Below, one piece after another: positions 34,576 to 47,765 of a stretch of 64,000 nucleotides of DNA. The position numbers and the translations under genes were made by a program. Location: NCBI GenBank assembly GCA_036365145.1, contig JAEOAD010000024.1, forward strand, positions 12,246,501 through 12,310,500, read 5' to 3'. This DNA comes from Orientallactaga sibirica. Taxonomy: Eukaryota; Chordata; Mammalia; Rodentia; Dipodidae. Each line of letters starts with the position of its first letter. The stretch's first letter is position 1. A model generated the notes under the pieces. That model did not search any database. It had not been told where the DNA came from and saw only the letters and a program-made list of their open reading frames with translations.

Positions 34576-35461
34576 CTGAAAATAAATAGTAAAACATAAT
34601 TAATGACAGCATTGGATGGACAAATGGGCATATAAAACGATGAAGTTTGGTAATATAATAATAATAGTAACTGAGTTTACTTTCACTTGCTTAGGAGGTA
34701 ACAGGTTTCACATGTTTTAAAAATTAACTTTGTAATTACATGGATTCATAGGATCAAGGGGAAGCAGCATTTTTACTTCTCATAAATATATATTTGCTAT
34801 TTTGATATCAGCCCATAGCACTCAGAAAATAGATAAGAGTATGTGTGTGAGTTACTGATATGCAAAGTTAGCTCATCTCTCTTGAATGACAATTACTTCC
34901 TCTAAGCTTGCAGAACCAAATCTTCTCTGAATGTGCTGAGGTGTACCTCCTTCATGAAAGTCTCAGCCATCAAACTCTTCTGCAGCATTGCAGAATATGC
35001 CATGCGATGTAACTACTGTGCACAGAAATTGCTATTTACAAGAATGCCACCGATGTTATTTTATCCCAGTCAGTGGGCTAGAGCTTTGGTCCCTTGAAGT
35101 GAGATCAACACAACAAATGAATGAAAGATGTAAATGTATTACTCGACCTTTATCATTGGAAAAATACAATTATGTGGAAAATAAAAAGAAACGAAATACT
35201 AGACATATTAAATAAACCATTTGTTGAAGTAGAAATAAGAACTGGGAAATTATAAAGTCAATGCTAACTTATACAAAAAGCATATTTTTCAAACATACCA
35301 TACTTTAGCATATCCCTTGTGTGGTGTGGCATGAATTTGAACATATGTATGTAAAATACGACAGAAGTCCAAATTTCACTAACTACAGTATAGGCTAGAC
35401 TGGTCAGAAAGTATTCCAAATATTAAAAACCCTTAAGATAATGTAGTAAACATTGAGAAAA
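34576..35461. other. Unique DNA upstream of the candidate exon
   Basis: No mobile element or second exon identified. The 75-codon plus frame at 34988 has no recognisable domain. Confidence 0.5.
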
Positions 35462-35785
35462 CTGAAATTCACTAAAGCAGAAAATCAGAGGCTGCTCAGA
35501 GGTCAACACTAACGGGGACTTCTCACACATCCTCCAATGCTCAGGAAACTTTGCTGAGGGGCAGAAACAATGTATGGGTTACTGGTTGAGAAGGCATACT
35601 GTGAGGTTTTATTCTTATCACAGGAACCAACTGGTGCATTCATGACCACACAATGATTACATATAATCTCACCTAAGCACGGCCCTCAGTAGAATGGGCG
35701 GAAAGTGGAATAAAAGAGGATAATCTGATGGGACTATGACCAGTTTATGGTATGTTCATATATTAAAGTTCCCAATAACAAGCAT
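35462..35785 (+). mobile_element. Older L1 3'UTR fragment
   Basis: caatgctcaggaaactttgc, acaatgtatgggttactggt, catgaccacacaatgattac and gaatgggcggaaagtggaat parallel the terminal 3'UTR of the older L1 copies at 27.7 and 47.2 kb. It ends near 35785 (tatattaaagttcccaataa). Confidence 0.72.
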
Positions 35786-37636
35786 ATTTAAAATGTTTAT
35801 TTAGTTTCCATCATTTAATCCTAAAGAAATAGAAAGAACCCAGATCAGAATTCAGAACATATTAATAGTAGCCTGTATATTCACAAACCCCATCTCCAAT
35901 AGCCAACTGTTGATGAGTAGTCATACAGTCTACAGTAGATACAGTTATTAGTGAGCAACTTACAACCACCAATGGCTATCCATTTTTTTTTTTTTTTTTT
36001 TAACTACATGACAACAGTGATGCACCCAGATTCTCTGTTGGTGTCTCAGGTTTTATTTTAGCCTAATTTGTAGAAAAACAATTGCCTTTAAGGTGACATG
36101 AAACACTACAATCTGGACTTGTGATTCTGCAGCACAGGAAGCTCTGTTGTGTTGTCCACCTGTTTTTCCTTCTAGAAATCAGAAAATAAGTAATACTTTT
36201 ACTCAACTTGCTCTTCTACTGCTTGCTACAGAATGTCTCTTTTGGGGCCTTTGCTCTTGCTTCTTCAGTCCATGAATGCTAAGAATTAATTGTGTAGCAT
36301 CTGTCTTGCTTTTGTTACCTGAGATAAGCCTACAATGTTGTAAGACTCATGAAAGTAGCAATCATATCTTTCTTTTACAAGATGAGACCCAGATGTATTT
36401 GGCAGAATGCTTATCCTAAACATTATGATCTGGCCTCAAGTACTAAACTTTCAAAGAAAATCATTAATATATATTAAAACAATTAGCATATTTCACTAAC
36501 TTTAAAGTTTATCTACATGTAAAATTCTAAATGAAACTTCATTGCACTTTAAAATAATTGCAATGATTATTTTACAAGCCTCTTTACTAAAGTCATATGT
36601 AAAATGGATATATGAAACCCACAATAGCTCTATGTACTCAGCATCTGAATGCATTTTAATAAATGTAAGTTCTATTAAATTTTTGACTCATGTTCCTAAG
36701 AGGTGGACAAATACATGGAGCATTGCAGATATCAAGCATAAGATGAATTTCCACCTTCTGTGATTAAGGTATTTGCCTAACTAAATATTGAAATGTGAGA
36801 CCTTCAGTTTTAGAATTAACCAGAGACAGAAACACAACAGACACAGGTAGACCCCAGAAGAACGTTTCCCTTCATTTACAGAGCTTAATTTTAGAAGAAA
36901 TTCTACCTCATAATTTTGTCTTTTACTGAAATGTACATATGGATACTAAAAATTCAACAGAAGTAAATGTTTATTTAATTTTATATTATTCTGGAAAGTT
37001 ATATTGGCACTTCCATTCACAGTAAATAACATAATGAGATGTTTAAAGATCACAGATGAGGCCTTGGAATTTTGGAGGCTATAGTTCTAACTCGGCCTCT
37101 TATAGCAAACCCACCTATTGGAAATGGAGTGGCAAAAGTGTTAGGAAGTACATCTTACCATTCAAACTATGGTTTCATGCTAATATACAATAGCAATTCC
37201 AATATCCCCTCATTTCCTGACTCTTCAAAGAGCAAGGGAAGCTAGGGGGCCACAGAGAAGGGATGCTAAACAAAGGGCAGGATATAGATTAGTGGCATGA
37301 CTAGAGTGTAGCCATAGCAGATGCCTCATTCATGTGTTATGTATTGCATTCAGAAACTCAAACTCTGCATGGAGCTCGTTCACGCAGTTTGTGTGAAGAG
37401 TTGCCTCTGATGCACCACACTTTCCTCCTAGCTAGAAGACCATGTACCTCCCCCCCCACTCTTTCCTACACTGCCTTTATGAATTTATTTATACATTGGC
37501 CATACAACAATATTTTTCCTGGTCAGTTTTGATGCTGAGTAAGGTGTACAAAGCAACTGTTGTTTGTATTTCAGTTGAATAAGTTTTATTGTAAGTTCAC
37601 TAACATTGACGTTAGTAATTATTACCAGTATAATAG
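35786..37636. other. Unique AT-rich DNA, nothing recognised
   Basis: A T run at 35983-36001 is the only simple tract. No exon supported. Confidence 0.5.
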
Positions 37637-37990
37637 TCAACTTCCTATTGCTGGAACAAAATTAGTAACAAATCACTTTAAAGGAGGAACAGTTTTCCTT
37701 TTCAGGTTATATATACAGGTTGTTGTCCATCATAGCAGTGAGGCACAGTGGAGGTAGGAATTTGCGGCAGCTGGTCACATTCATCACAGTGAGGGAATGG
37801 CAGAATGATAAGCACTGATGCTCAGCCAGCTCCTTCCTTTTTATGTAGTTCAGGATCCCAGCCCATGGAAAAGTACCACTGACAATTAAGAAGGGCCTTC
37901 TTACCTCCATTAAATTTATCAACACTATCCCTCACCGACTTGACCACGAAGTTCTATAGAAACTCTCATGGATGATTGTAAGTTGTGTCA
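37637..37990 (+). mobile_element. Rodent interspersed repeat, family uncertain
   Basis: cttcctattgctggaacaaa, gtccatcatagcagtgaggc, agctggtcacattcatcaca, agctccttcctttttatgta and gtcacgctgacaattgatac are in the order of a common rodent repeat. It shares its start with the element at 22610. I do not assign a class. Confidence 0.55.
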
Positions 37991-38096
37991 CGCTGACAAT
38001 TGATACAATCCATTGCACTCAGTATCCCTAATATTTTCCCAATCCACCTGTTATGTTTTAGATATCCCTCCCCCAAATAAACAAAAACAGCTATTC

Positions 38097-38141
38097 TTTT
38101 TATTATTTATCAGCAAGGGGAGAGAGAGTGAAAGAGCAACG

Positions 38142-38222
<81 letters not shown>

Positions 38223-38364
38223 GTTGCAACAAGGCTTCTAGCTCTGGTAAAAGAACTCAAGATTTATGCATGACTTAGTGCATCTTGTTCATGTGGGTAC
38301 TGGGGAATATAACCCAGGTCATTAGGCTATGCAGACCGTAACCACTGAGCAATCTCTCCAGCGC
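38097..38364 (-). mobile_element. B2/DIP-like SINE with expanded GA tract
   Basis: Reversed copy: tattatttatcagcaagggg tail side, a GA tract, atcttgttcatgtgggtact, and head ctgagcaatctctccagcgc at 38346-38364. The CT-rich part of the SINE has become a long dinucleotide repeat. Confidence 0.85.
38145..38219. repeat. (GA)37 microsatellite inside the SINE
   Basis: Near-perfect GA alternation of about 75 bases. It produces spurious Arg-Glu and Leu-Ser frames. Confidence 0.97.
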
Positions 38365-41300
38365 CTCCTAACCTGAAACAGCTATTCTAAGTGACCCTTA
38401 TGAACAAAACCAGGAAGGCTTAAGGAGCTTAAGTAGCCTGTGAATCTTCCCAGAACAATAAAGTGGAACTGTAGTGATTCATGTAAATATGAATTTTTAT
38501 CCCCCCCCCATTATGTCATATTTCCTTTACTGAGCAACAGGGAGAAAGTCAGTCTCTGACTTGTGCTCACTATCTCTGTAAACTCTGTGCATAGGAGTAC
38601 TTAATTAAAAAGTCTTTTTTAATTAAAACCACTTGGGAGTAGGAGTGAGTGAAACTATTTAAATTACAAATTCCTAATAGATTCAAAGTTCATTGTGATT
38701 TGATGCTTACAGCTATAATTTGGTGTATAAGAACATATCTAGATTACTGAGTAGTTTTGTCACAGGTGTGGATTATTGTATGCTGCTTATTCTAATATGG
38801 AGATTAAGAGCTACCAATAATGAAAAGAAGAAATGTTTTTAAATATATTTACAGAAATAACCTTGGGATTCTCTGTCTTGTTTTCTTTAAGAAAATTAAA
38901 CTCAGTGCCTTAAGCATGCTAGAAAAGTGCTCTGACATTAAGGCATTTGGCAAACATGATCTCAGAGTTGAATATTGAAGTTGAAACTATCAACTCAGAT
39001 AAGTACATAGATTTCGTATGTTATTTATAGTCCATGTTTAATGTGGGAGAAATTAGGGCTCTGCTAAAAAGTTCTAACTTTGTTTTGATTCACACAATAA
39101 ACTTAATGTTTTGAGCATAATATATTTCCTCAAGTCACTGATTTGTCTGATATACACAAACAAATATACACTATATACCCGGTTACACATATAGAAACTA
39201 TAATATTAAATAATTTGTTTTTAGAAATTAAGAAAAAAACACTAATATGGTATCTTTGATATGAATCATATTATTTGACTTGATTTTATAAAAGAAGATA
39301 ACATACACTGAAACACCCTCAATTTGCTTATTGGACTGTGACCAAAATATGATTCACCATTGTGTGAAAATCATTAAAAGGTGTGTATGCAAAGTGTCTC
39401 AAAGTATGCAAATAGATGTATATATTATTTTGAATAGAGCTTTCTGGTAATGATCTGGAAGGATCTCTATTTCTTCTGCAGAAAGGGTTAATTAATTGAA
39501 TTTCCTGTGAGGAAATGGCTTTATTAAAAGTGTCATCTATTTGTTCAAAACATATCCAGACACCTGTAATCTCATGAAGGTTGGAGCGTCCACACAATGG
39601 TCAGATGGGCACATTCCTCACACTCTGTAGCACAGGAAAATATTAGCATAGCAGAAGGTAAATAGATAAAATCATATATCTAGAAAGTATAATATTTGCT
39701 TAAAGACTCTGACATTAATTTTAAATATGTTAGCCCTGAACTTTTCCCCACATAATGTCTTAATCATATGAAGCAAAGGAAATCAAAACAAGCGATGGAA
39801 ACAAATGCAAATGATTCACATGATATTTGATAAGACAACGAAAGGAAGTCAAAATAAAAGCAAACAAACAGGAACAGATGGGAAGGATCTTTGTCAAGTC
39901 ATAACCCCTCTTCTAAAACCCCCAAAGGAAGAAGCTAATTAAAGAAAAATATTGTTTCTTGCTTTTTTTATAATTTTATATTTAGAGTAAGAACATTCTG
40001 CTACTGCAAAAGCAAGGAAACAGAGACACTGAGTCTACCCTGAGCATGAGAAGTATTTTCATGGAAATGATGGATGCATAGCACAAACCCATTGATAGGA
40101 GGGTACTGAGTACACATCAGCTCTTCTGAAATATTCACATATAATTAAAAAAGTAAAAATTGTTACAGTTTTATTATTTTTTATTAAGGTAATAGCTGGG
40201 GAATCTGAAGCCTTCAGCAATGAATCATAATGGGGGAGTACTTACCTTCAAATGCTGTTTTTATGCTTTCTACAAAAGCACCTAGTGTGATATAGAGAAT
40301 GGGTGTGTACTATGTTTAGAAAAGCCGGTAAGTTGGATGTCTGTGTAATCCAAATTTACTAGGACAAAATGTACGTCACAAATTGTCCGAAAGACCAGTA
40401 TGGTGGAAATGCTTTGAAATCAGAGTACATAATATGTTTGATACCAGCAAGTAGGAAGTAAAGTGTGAAAAAAAATCACTGTTTATTTGTGAGGTGGGGA
40501 TTCTGGACATTGTACGTCTGTTTGTATATCCAGCATAGTTAAGAAATCTGTCTTTAGCATTAAGAAAGCCTTTCTGACATACTCTACTACTGAGCTATTC
40601 TCTGGCATCTGAAATAAAGCTTTTGATTGTGGTTAAGAATAGAGATTTTAAAAAATTCTCTCAGGAACAGTTTTCAAGTGAATTTTAATTCTGTTCCAAG
40701 GAGCAAGTGCTTCTGAGAACACAGAAAAGTTTAATACATGTTCTGTGGACAGAAGGCCTTCTGAAGTTATAATGAACAGGTTGGTAAGGAAACTACTAAT
40801 TCAGTCTAAGATAGTGAAATTTGTCATTCCTATGAGAAAACTTTGCATCAGTCTGCAGGTAAATATAAACAAGAAGGAGAAAGAGATACTGGCAGTTTGA
40901 CCATTTAAAGCAGGGAAAAACCAAAGTTGGGAATCCTCAGTGACCAGGCTGATCTGAGCTCAATGCCCATTCCAAATAGGAAACTAAACACAAACCAGCA
41001 AGGAAAGTAGAACTGGAGAATGTGGACAGAAGACACTGGAGTATCTGCAGATGGAGATGTTTAACCTGAGTCAACCTGAAGAAGATACGTAGTCAACTCC
41101 AGCCCACGCAGCATACTTTTCTTTAAGGACCAGATAAAATCAATGACACAGTTGCTTCCATCATTCATGCATTTATCAGCATGATTGCCTTTCAAACTCA
41201 ACTATGTTTAAGCTCTTTATGGACAAATAGGAAGTTACTTCTAATGGTAAAACCAACTTTTACTGGAACTGGAATTTGGATGGCATTTTATTTCATATTG

Positions 41301-41579
41301 TGCTGATAAAGTATTGTGCCAAGGAAATATTTATTGACTAGATAATCAGACTGTGGTTGTGGATAAGAATGTCTTATTGTTAGTAAATGCTCCCTGAAAT
41401 AACTATAACTATGTGTTATAATTAAAAAGTCAAAATATATACATATCACTCTCAAATGCTTCAGGAAATAGGGAAGATGATGAAGCACATGGGTGTGAAA
41501 CACTAATAATAGAAAAAAACTGGGTGAGTTGATACTGTTTCCGAATTCTACAGGGAATTCACATGTGCAATATCTATTT
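38365..41579. other. Unique DNA without recent insertions
   Basis: 3.2 kb without a SINE, L1 or LTR that I can recognise, in contrast with the flanks. No exon supported. Confidence 0.5.
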
Positions 41580-41720
41580 TATTTTTTAAATTTATTTTTA
41601 ACGAACATAAAACATATCACTGAGGTATTATGAAATATTTCCACACATGTATATATTGTATAATGCTTAAATTAGCTTAAATATATTTATCTTCTCAAGT
41701 ATTTATCATTTTTATAATGA
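41580..41720 (+). mobile_element. Ancient L1 (L1M-like) fragment
   Basis: aggtattatgaaatatttcc, gtatatattgtataatgctt, aattagcttaaatatattta and aagtatttatcatttttata follow the sequence order of an old mammalian L1 3' region. Strongly diverged. Confidence 0.5.
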
Positions 41721-43617
41721 AAGTTTAAATTTAAAACTAAGGCAGATGGACTCAGTGAGATATAAATTTCAATATGTCAGAGGTTTGCAATGACTAATTG
41801 AAGATTTGCTTTCCATAATACCAAAATAGATCATTTCCTTTAATGCATGGATAGTGTTTCTACGATGCAGTTATTTTCTGCTAAGCAATAAGACATCTAT
41901 GAAGTCTAACCCAAGTATTGGAAAATAAGTGGTTAATGATTTTCTTACTAGATTTCTTCAGAGAAACCAGGTTCAGATTCATGAAACTTACTGGACTAGG
42001 GGTATAAACATAAGCTAGATTCTAGGCTGTTGTTTCATCATGTTTAAATGGCAAATCTGTAATTGAAAAGTTTTTGAGGTCTGCTTAATGCTATTACCTC
42101 TTACTTGGGATTGTATATTTTAATGTGCATGTGTTGCTATGTGCACATCATTTCTTTGTTTAACAGTGTTTGAAACAAATATTAGGATACTGTTTAAATC
42201 TTTATTAAAAATCAAAACCAAAAAGCTGAGCACAAACCCCTTTAAAGTTTTGCTTCTATAAATAAAGTAAAATTTTATTGCTGGTAGGTCTGCTGTGATA
42301 AAGCATTTGCATATCTGGTATCTATGTGCATTCTAATTAAGTATTCATTAGTAAGAAGCTAGAAACCATCAGGGTGGTTAATGTACCAGCAACGGGGAAT
42401 AGAGTATAGCAAAAAGGTTACCTTTTCTTGATTGGAAGGTGAGACCTTCCAACCTCAGCCAAGAAAAACACAATGCAATCTCTTATTCCTTTCTCCATTC
42501 TTTTATTCCTTTCTGGGGAAAGAAGGCTAAGAAAAGAGGATGGAAGGAAGTGATCATCTGGAGGCACATCTGAACCTGTGTGTTGAATGGACAATTTATT
42601 ATGTTTAATTAAAACAAAGCACAGAAGCAAAGTGATGCCTTGTTTGATAAGAGGAAACAGGGACCTTTCAAATCAAGCCTTTGTATCCTCTCAGGACTAC
42701 AAAAGACAGGAAAAATCCTATGAATAAATTGGATTTTCAGAATAAATTTATGTGTTATTTCTGGGGAAAAAAACCCAAAGGTGGCAATTAGAAGGGCAGC
42801 TCTTGTCAGAGCCTAGTTATTTTCTGCTGTTTGTAAAAAAAAAAAAAAAAATCATCCCCTTTTCAAAAAAGTTTAGAATATTTTACTCTTTTTCTTTTTT
42901 CTCTAGCATGTCTAATTTGGTAATTTTCATAAAGGTTATATTTGTTTAAGGAGGTAATTGAGTGAATAAGGGTCTAAGCCTCGAGGGCCTCCTTTAACAT
43001 ATTTACACAAAGCTGAACTGAAATGCAAGTCTAGGGCTAAACTTGACAATGGTAAAGTACAGTTCAGTGAAAGAGGTCTCTATTTTTTTCAGCAAATAGA
43101 ATTTTGAGGAAAGAAATGACATTTTTGTAGGGAATAGCTTTTTAAAAAAATATGTTATTTAATGAAACTGTCAAGTATTGTTTAGACAGTATGTAGAGGA
43201 GAAGTCACATACTATACAAGAATTATAAAATAAGGCAGTCTTCTCTGCATGCAACTTGAAAGCACACAAAGTAGAAACCAGTTCAGAGATATGCCAAGTA
43301 ATATTAGAGAACACACTAAAAAGAGAAATAAAATAGATTGACAGAAATATCATATATAAATAAAATATATAAGAATCAATAGAGTGTTTGTCCTATAAAG
43401 AAACCCACAAAAAGTAGGTAGAGGTCATTTATCAAGTTTTACCACCCAGGGATGATTTAGGATTAATGATTGACGGGGACAAATTATACACCTTTAGATA
43501 TATTACTGAGTCCATTAAATATTTCAAGTATAGAATATTTCTTGTTTCATTTCTATTCTTCGCATGTAACTTGATCATTTTATTTTCTGCACAGCCCTCT
43601 CTCATAAGTATCCTCTG
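41721..43617. other. Unique DNA without recent insertions
   Basis: Continues the retroelement-poor stretch. An A run lies at 42835-42851. No exon supported. Confidence 0.5.
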
Positions 43618-43875
43618 AAATGCCAACAGTGGGGCTGGAGAGATGGCTTAGCGGTTAAGGCGCCTGCCTCCTAAGCCCAAGAACACTGGTTCCAATCTCC
43701 AGGTCCCACGTTTAGCCAGATGCAAAGTGGCGCAATGCCACATGACCACAAGAGGGCACACACACCTGGATTTTGGTTGCAGCAGCTGAGAGGCTGCTGG
43801 CGCGCCCATCTCTATCTGTCTTCTTCTCACTCTCTCTCTCTCTCTCCAAAAAAAAAAACAATACAAATGCCAACA
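43618..43875 (+). mobile_element. B2/DIP-like SINE, long subtype, young
   Basis: Body 43631-43864, starting ggggctggagagatggctta and ending (CT)n plus A10. Perfect 11-bp target duplication aaatgccaaca at 43618-43628 and 43865-43875. Internally it lacks part of the long-subtype block (gcgcaatgccacatgaccac), so it is an intermediate form. Confidence 0.95.
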
Positions 43876-43937
43876 ATGCCTCCCACCTCCCGTTCCAAAT
43901 CCTTATGTGATCTCATCAATAAAGTTACATTTGGTGA

Positions 43938-43965
43938 TATATATATATATATATTTTTTTTTTTG
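43938..43965. repeat. (TA)n followed by a T run
   Basis: gatatatatatatatatat followed by about 12 T. Confidence 0.9.
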
Positions 43966-44279
43966 GTGGAACAAAGACAATATAACAGAAATAATGGGAG
44001 GCCACATCCAAGAGAAAGCTCTATGAAGACTGTGATGTCAACATTGATGTCACAACTTCCTCTACATCTTTTCACTTCCTAAAACAGTTGAAGTCAGACG
44101 GCTAGGTAATGAATTTCCCTGTCAATTAAGTTCATGCATCAATGTTGTGATAAAGTCCATGGATAGGAATGGGCAAAGGGTATCTGTTCAATAGCTGTGA
44201 GGTTGTGAGGCCAACAGCATGGTGGTCAGCTAGGAAATGAAGTCTTAGAGAAAGTTAGAGAGGTCCCAGGATTCCCCTT
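43966..44279. other. Unique DNA, nothing recognised
   Basis: No supported feature. Confidence 0.5.
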
Positions 44280-44408
44280 TTTTCTTACTGTGGGTGTGCC
44301 AGGAATCTGATACTATGATGTCTGACTCTGTGTGGATTCTAGGGATTCTAACTGAGGTACTCACTGTCACATCACAGGTCCTCTAGTCACTTAGCCATCA
44401 CCCCAGAT
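44280..44408 (-). mobile_element. B4-type SINE fragment, reversed
   Basis: gtgtggattctagggattct, aggtcctctagtcacttagc and catcaccccag match a reversed B4 head. The rest is lost. Confidence 0.5.
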
Positions 44409-44705
44409 CACAATTTCAGTTTTTATAAGTTAGATTGTTAACATGTATCAGATTATTTACTCTAGAACACAGACAACATTTATAATCCAACTCCAAACCA
44501 TGTGAAGTCACCAAGCCAAATATCACTTTGCAAATCCCCAGGAAGCCTGCACATCCAAGAGAAACAAAACAAACCTGCATGTCTCTCAGAACGTTTCCTT
44601 TGTTATGCAAAACCAACCCAAATCAAACAAAATTCAAATTGGCTAATTGCACCAATTATTTTAAATAAAAAGTATTTACTTTTAACTTTATAAATATTTG
44701 TTTTG

Positions 44706-44707
<2 letters not shown>
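44409..44707. other. Unique DNA, nothing recognised
   Basis: AT-rich; no supported feature. Confidence 0.5.

Positions 44708-44744
<37 letters not shown>
44708..44744. repeat. (CA)18 microsatellite
   Basis: Perfect alternating AC. Not attached to a recognisable SINE. Confidence 0.97.
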
Positions 44745-44745
<1 letters not shown>

Positions 44746-45044
44746 TTTCCTTAAGTAAGCAGTATTAAGTTTCCTTGCATTTTCTTAAGGTGATTGGATT
44801 CTGTTGGGAATGAAAAGCAGTTTTACTGAAAAACTGATATTATTTCATAATTCACTATTTCTTAGAAATTAAAGCAGTAACAGTTCTAACTGTCAGATGA
44901 AACTTGTCTTAGAATAACATTTGGTTCAAGTCACTTGGTACTGTGGACAATTGTATAGCTCCTTGCTTTTACAAACTTTTACATTTTCTGAGCACAATTG
45001 TCAATTAGCACTAACAAAGTAATACTAAATCCCCAAGCCAAATA

Positions 45045-45222
45045 CTGTTACCAGGGATCTATGATCCCAGTGCCATCATGGTTGAACAGTGAGGAGAAAG
45101 AGAAACCCATCCTCACACAAGGAGGAAGGTGAGGACAGACATCTGGAAGCTATCCTCTGATCTTCATATGTGTGTACAATGACATGCATGCAATTGTGCA
45201 TGCACACACGCACACACAAATA
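45045..45222 (+). mobile_element. B4-type SINE fragment
   Basis: gatcccagtgccatcatggt, gaaggtgaggacagacatct, ctatcctctgatcttcatat and a CA-rich end give the 3' two thirds of a B4 element. Confidence 0.65.
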
Positions 45223-45229
45223 CCTTCAT

Positions 45230-45288
45230 GGATTCCTTAAATTTACTTGTTTTATTTTTTATTTATTTATTTATTTATTAGAGACAGG

Positions 45289-45334
<46 letters not shown>

Positions 45335-45504
45335 GGCATGCCAGGGCCTCTAGCCTCTGCAAATGAACACCATATACATGTGCCACCATCTGCATCTGGC
45401 TTACATGGGTCCTGGGGAATCGAGCCTCGAACTGGAGTCCTTAGGCTTCACAGGCAAGCACCTAACCACTAAGCCATCTCTCCAGCCCGGATTCTTTAAA
45501 TTTA
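45230..45504 (-). mobile_element. B2/DIP-like SINE, short subtype, with target duplication
   Basis: Reversed body 45246-45488 with a (TTTA)n tail, a GA tract at 45296-45330 and the head ctaagccatctctccagccc. Target duplication ggattccttaaattta at 45230-45245 and ggattctttaaattta at 45489-45504, one mismatch in 16. Confidence 0.95.
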
Positions 45505-45632
45505 TAATGCTCCTCAAAATTTAACCTCAATTCAAGAAGCAATGATTGATAGTGTGACATAAGTCAATTTTATGAAGGACAGTCACTAGTGGAATTGTTA
45601 AAAGTTAATGAACAATGAAAAAGGAAAAGAAG

Positions 45633-45985
45633 GGCTGTGAAGATGGCTCAGTGTATAAATTACTTATACTGTCAGCATGAGGATATGAGTTCAGTTCCAT
45701 GTATCCACTTAGATGCTTTGTGAGCATGGCAGCTTGATGATGGAACTAATGCTTGGGAGGTAGTGACAGGGACTCCCCAGGGAAACCATCTAGCTAGAAT
45801 ACCTGAATCTGTTGGCTCTGTCTTTAAATAATAAAAAAAAAAAAAGAAAAACTTTCAGTAAATAAGATGGACAGCAGTAGTGGTAGACACAATGACAACT
45901 TCTGACTCCTCGACCCAATATGTATATATGCATACCCTAAAACACACATATACCCACACACATATGAACACATATATAAACATAG
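45633..45985 (+). mobile_element. B4-type SINE
   Basis: gggctgtgaagatggctcag head, gcttgggaggtagtgacagg B1-like middle, an A-rich interruption at 45830-45852, then cttctgactcctcgacccaa and an imperfect CA end. Confidence 0.75.
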
Positions 45986-46096
45986 ATGTATGCCATACAC
46001 ACATGGAAAAAGTACAAACAATCAGGAAAAAAATAAAAAAATTAAAAGGTCAAAAAGAAAAATATTGTTCCACTACAGTTTGTTAAAATTCTGGAA

Positions 46097-46500
46097 GGTG
46101 CTGGAAAGATGGATGAGTCATTTAAAATCCTGCCTATGCAAGAATGAGGTTCTAAGAAGGCATGAGAGACCTCTAGAGTTTGATCGCCCAAACCCACATA
46201 AACAGTTGGGTGTGACCATGCATGTCTATAACCTCAGTCTTGTAGGGAATCAGAGACTTGAGATTCACTGGGGTGAGGGTAGGGTAGAATGGGAGAAGTT
46301 ACCTTATCAATAAGAGTCTCCAGCTTAAATAAGAGTGGGTGGAAGAGTGATGGGACAAACTACACACTGTACCATTCTGGTTATTGCAGTTCAGTACAAC
46401 CCAGTACAGGTGAGGGCAGGAGGCACCACATGGGCACATAGGCATATAATACACAGCACAATATGTACATATGCCATACCCCCACACAGATATGCATCAC
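46097..46500 (+). mobile_element. B4-type SINE, diverged
   Basis: ggtgctggaaagatggatga head, atgtctataacctcagtctt middle and a CA/TA-rich end near 46490. It is the third B4-like element in 1.5 kb, all in the same orientation. Confidence 0.6.
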
Positions 46501-46981
46501 ATTAAAAATACTTTCACTCACTAAAAAAAAAAATTGCAAAGATACTACATTTAAAGAGCAGCACAATGTGCCCACAGGTGCAATAGTGGCATGTCAGTTA
46601 TGGGAGTAACAAACTTCTCTCTAGTTGGATTTGAAGCCTGTTCTATGGGAGCAAATGCATGCTGCATAATGAAAACTGAAACAAAAGCCGGTAACTTGGA
46701 ATGCCATAGGTCTTAGAGAGGAAACTACCATAGTGCTTTGGCTAAGTGTGTATGTTGTGCCCACAAAATTACCTTATAAATAGATTATTTATGCCCATAG
46801 ATTACGGTTGCTCTCAGTTTTGGTTAGAGAAGCTTCTTTTTGCAGATAGTAATGACTACTGGGGAGATCCAAGACTTGTCAAAGTGATGACAAGAAGTGA
46901 TAGATGAGTGCTCAGCAGTGGATGAGACATCTCTATCACATCTGCCAAGGACTCAGGCTTCCTTGCAGTGGAGGTGTGAGG

Positions 46982-47007
46982 AAAAAAAAAAAAAAAAAAA
47001 AAAAAAA
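46982..47007. repeat. A-run inside the L1 3'UTR
   Basis: About 26 uninterrupted A within the L1-derived sequence. Confidence 0.93.
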
Positions 47008-47070
47008 ACTAGTCTTGCTCTCATCACTGGCCAGAGAAACTTCTCTTTGGAGATGGCTGTGGATACCAAT

Positions 47071-47109
47071 AAAACAAACAAACAAACAAACAAACAAACA
47101 AACAAACAA
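47071..47109. repeat. (CAAA)n array
   Basis: About nine CAAA units inside the L1-derived sequence. Confidence 0.95.
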
Positions 47110-47507
47110 TCAAATACTCAAAATTAAGAGGCTATTAAGAGTTCAGTGCTAAGTGAAACCTCTCTATAATGTCCATCTAAGCTCAGGACACAATGCAGAA
47201 GAGGTGTGAGAAAGAATGTAAGGGCCACAGGGTGAGGAGGAGCCCTTTGGGGCAATATTCTCTAGACATGAACTGACAGTTGCACTCATGACGTCACAGT
47301 GGATGTCTTTAACCCCATAAAACTAGCACAATATTGAGCCAATTAGGATTTTGACATAAATGATGGATGAAAACCAAAAGTCTGAGATAAAAATATAGAA
47401 AAGAGGAGGGGATTCAGTGAAAGGGAAGTATGGGAGGGAGTCAAAAGAGAGTAATTATAATTAAATTACAGTATGTTCATGTTATAAAATTCTTTTTCTT
47501 AAACTTT

Positions 47508-47728
47508 TGAATACATTATTTATTTGTTAAGAGAGAGAAAGGAGAGAGAGAGAGAGTGAGAGAGAGAGAGAGAGAGAATGGGTGTTCCAGGGCTTTTAGC
47601 CACTGCAAATGAACTCCAGATACATGAGCCCTCTTGTGCATTTGGCTTACATGAGTCCTGGTGAGTCAAACCAGGATCCTTTGTCTTTGCAGGCAAACAC
47701 CTTAACCACTAAATCATCTATCCAGTCC
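47508..47728 (-). mobile_element. B2/DIP-like SINE, short subtype, inserted in L1
   Basis: Reversed copy: tacattatttatttgttaag tail side, GA tract, gtgcatttggcttacatgag, and head ctaaatcatctatccagtcc. It separates the main L1 3'UTR from its A-rich end. Confidence 0.9.
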
Positions 47729-47765
47729 CTTGTATTAAAATTCTTAATAAAAAAATTGGAACTCA

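Larger units (their letters stand above)
46550..47755 (+). mobile_element. Older L1 3'UTR, split by a SINE
   Basis: Diverged relative of the copy at 26.6 kb: gtgcaatagtggcatgtcag, caagacttgtcaaagtgatg, gctcaggacacaatgcagaa and gtgagaaagaatgtaagggc. It ends at about 47755 (taaaattcttaataaaaa) beyond the inserted SINE. It carries an A26 tract and a CAAA array. Confidence 0.8.

Noticed and set aside
38013..38273. Arg-Glu repeat frame and its Leu-Ser mirror
   Set aside because: Translation of the (GA)n microsatellite inside a SINE.
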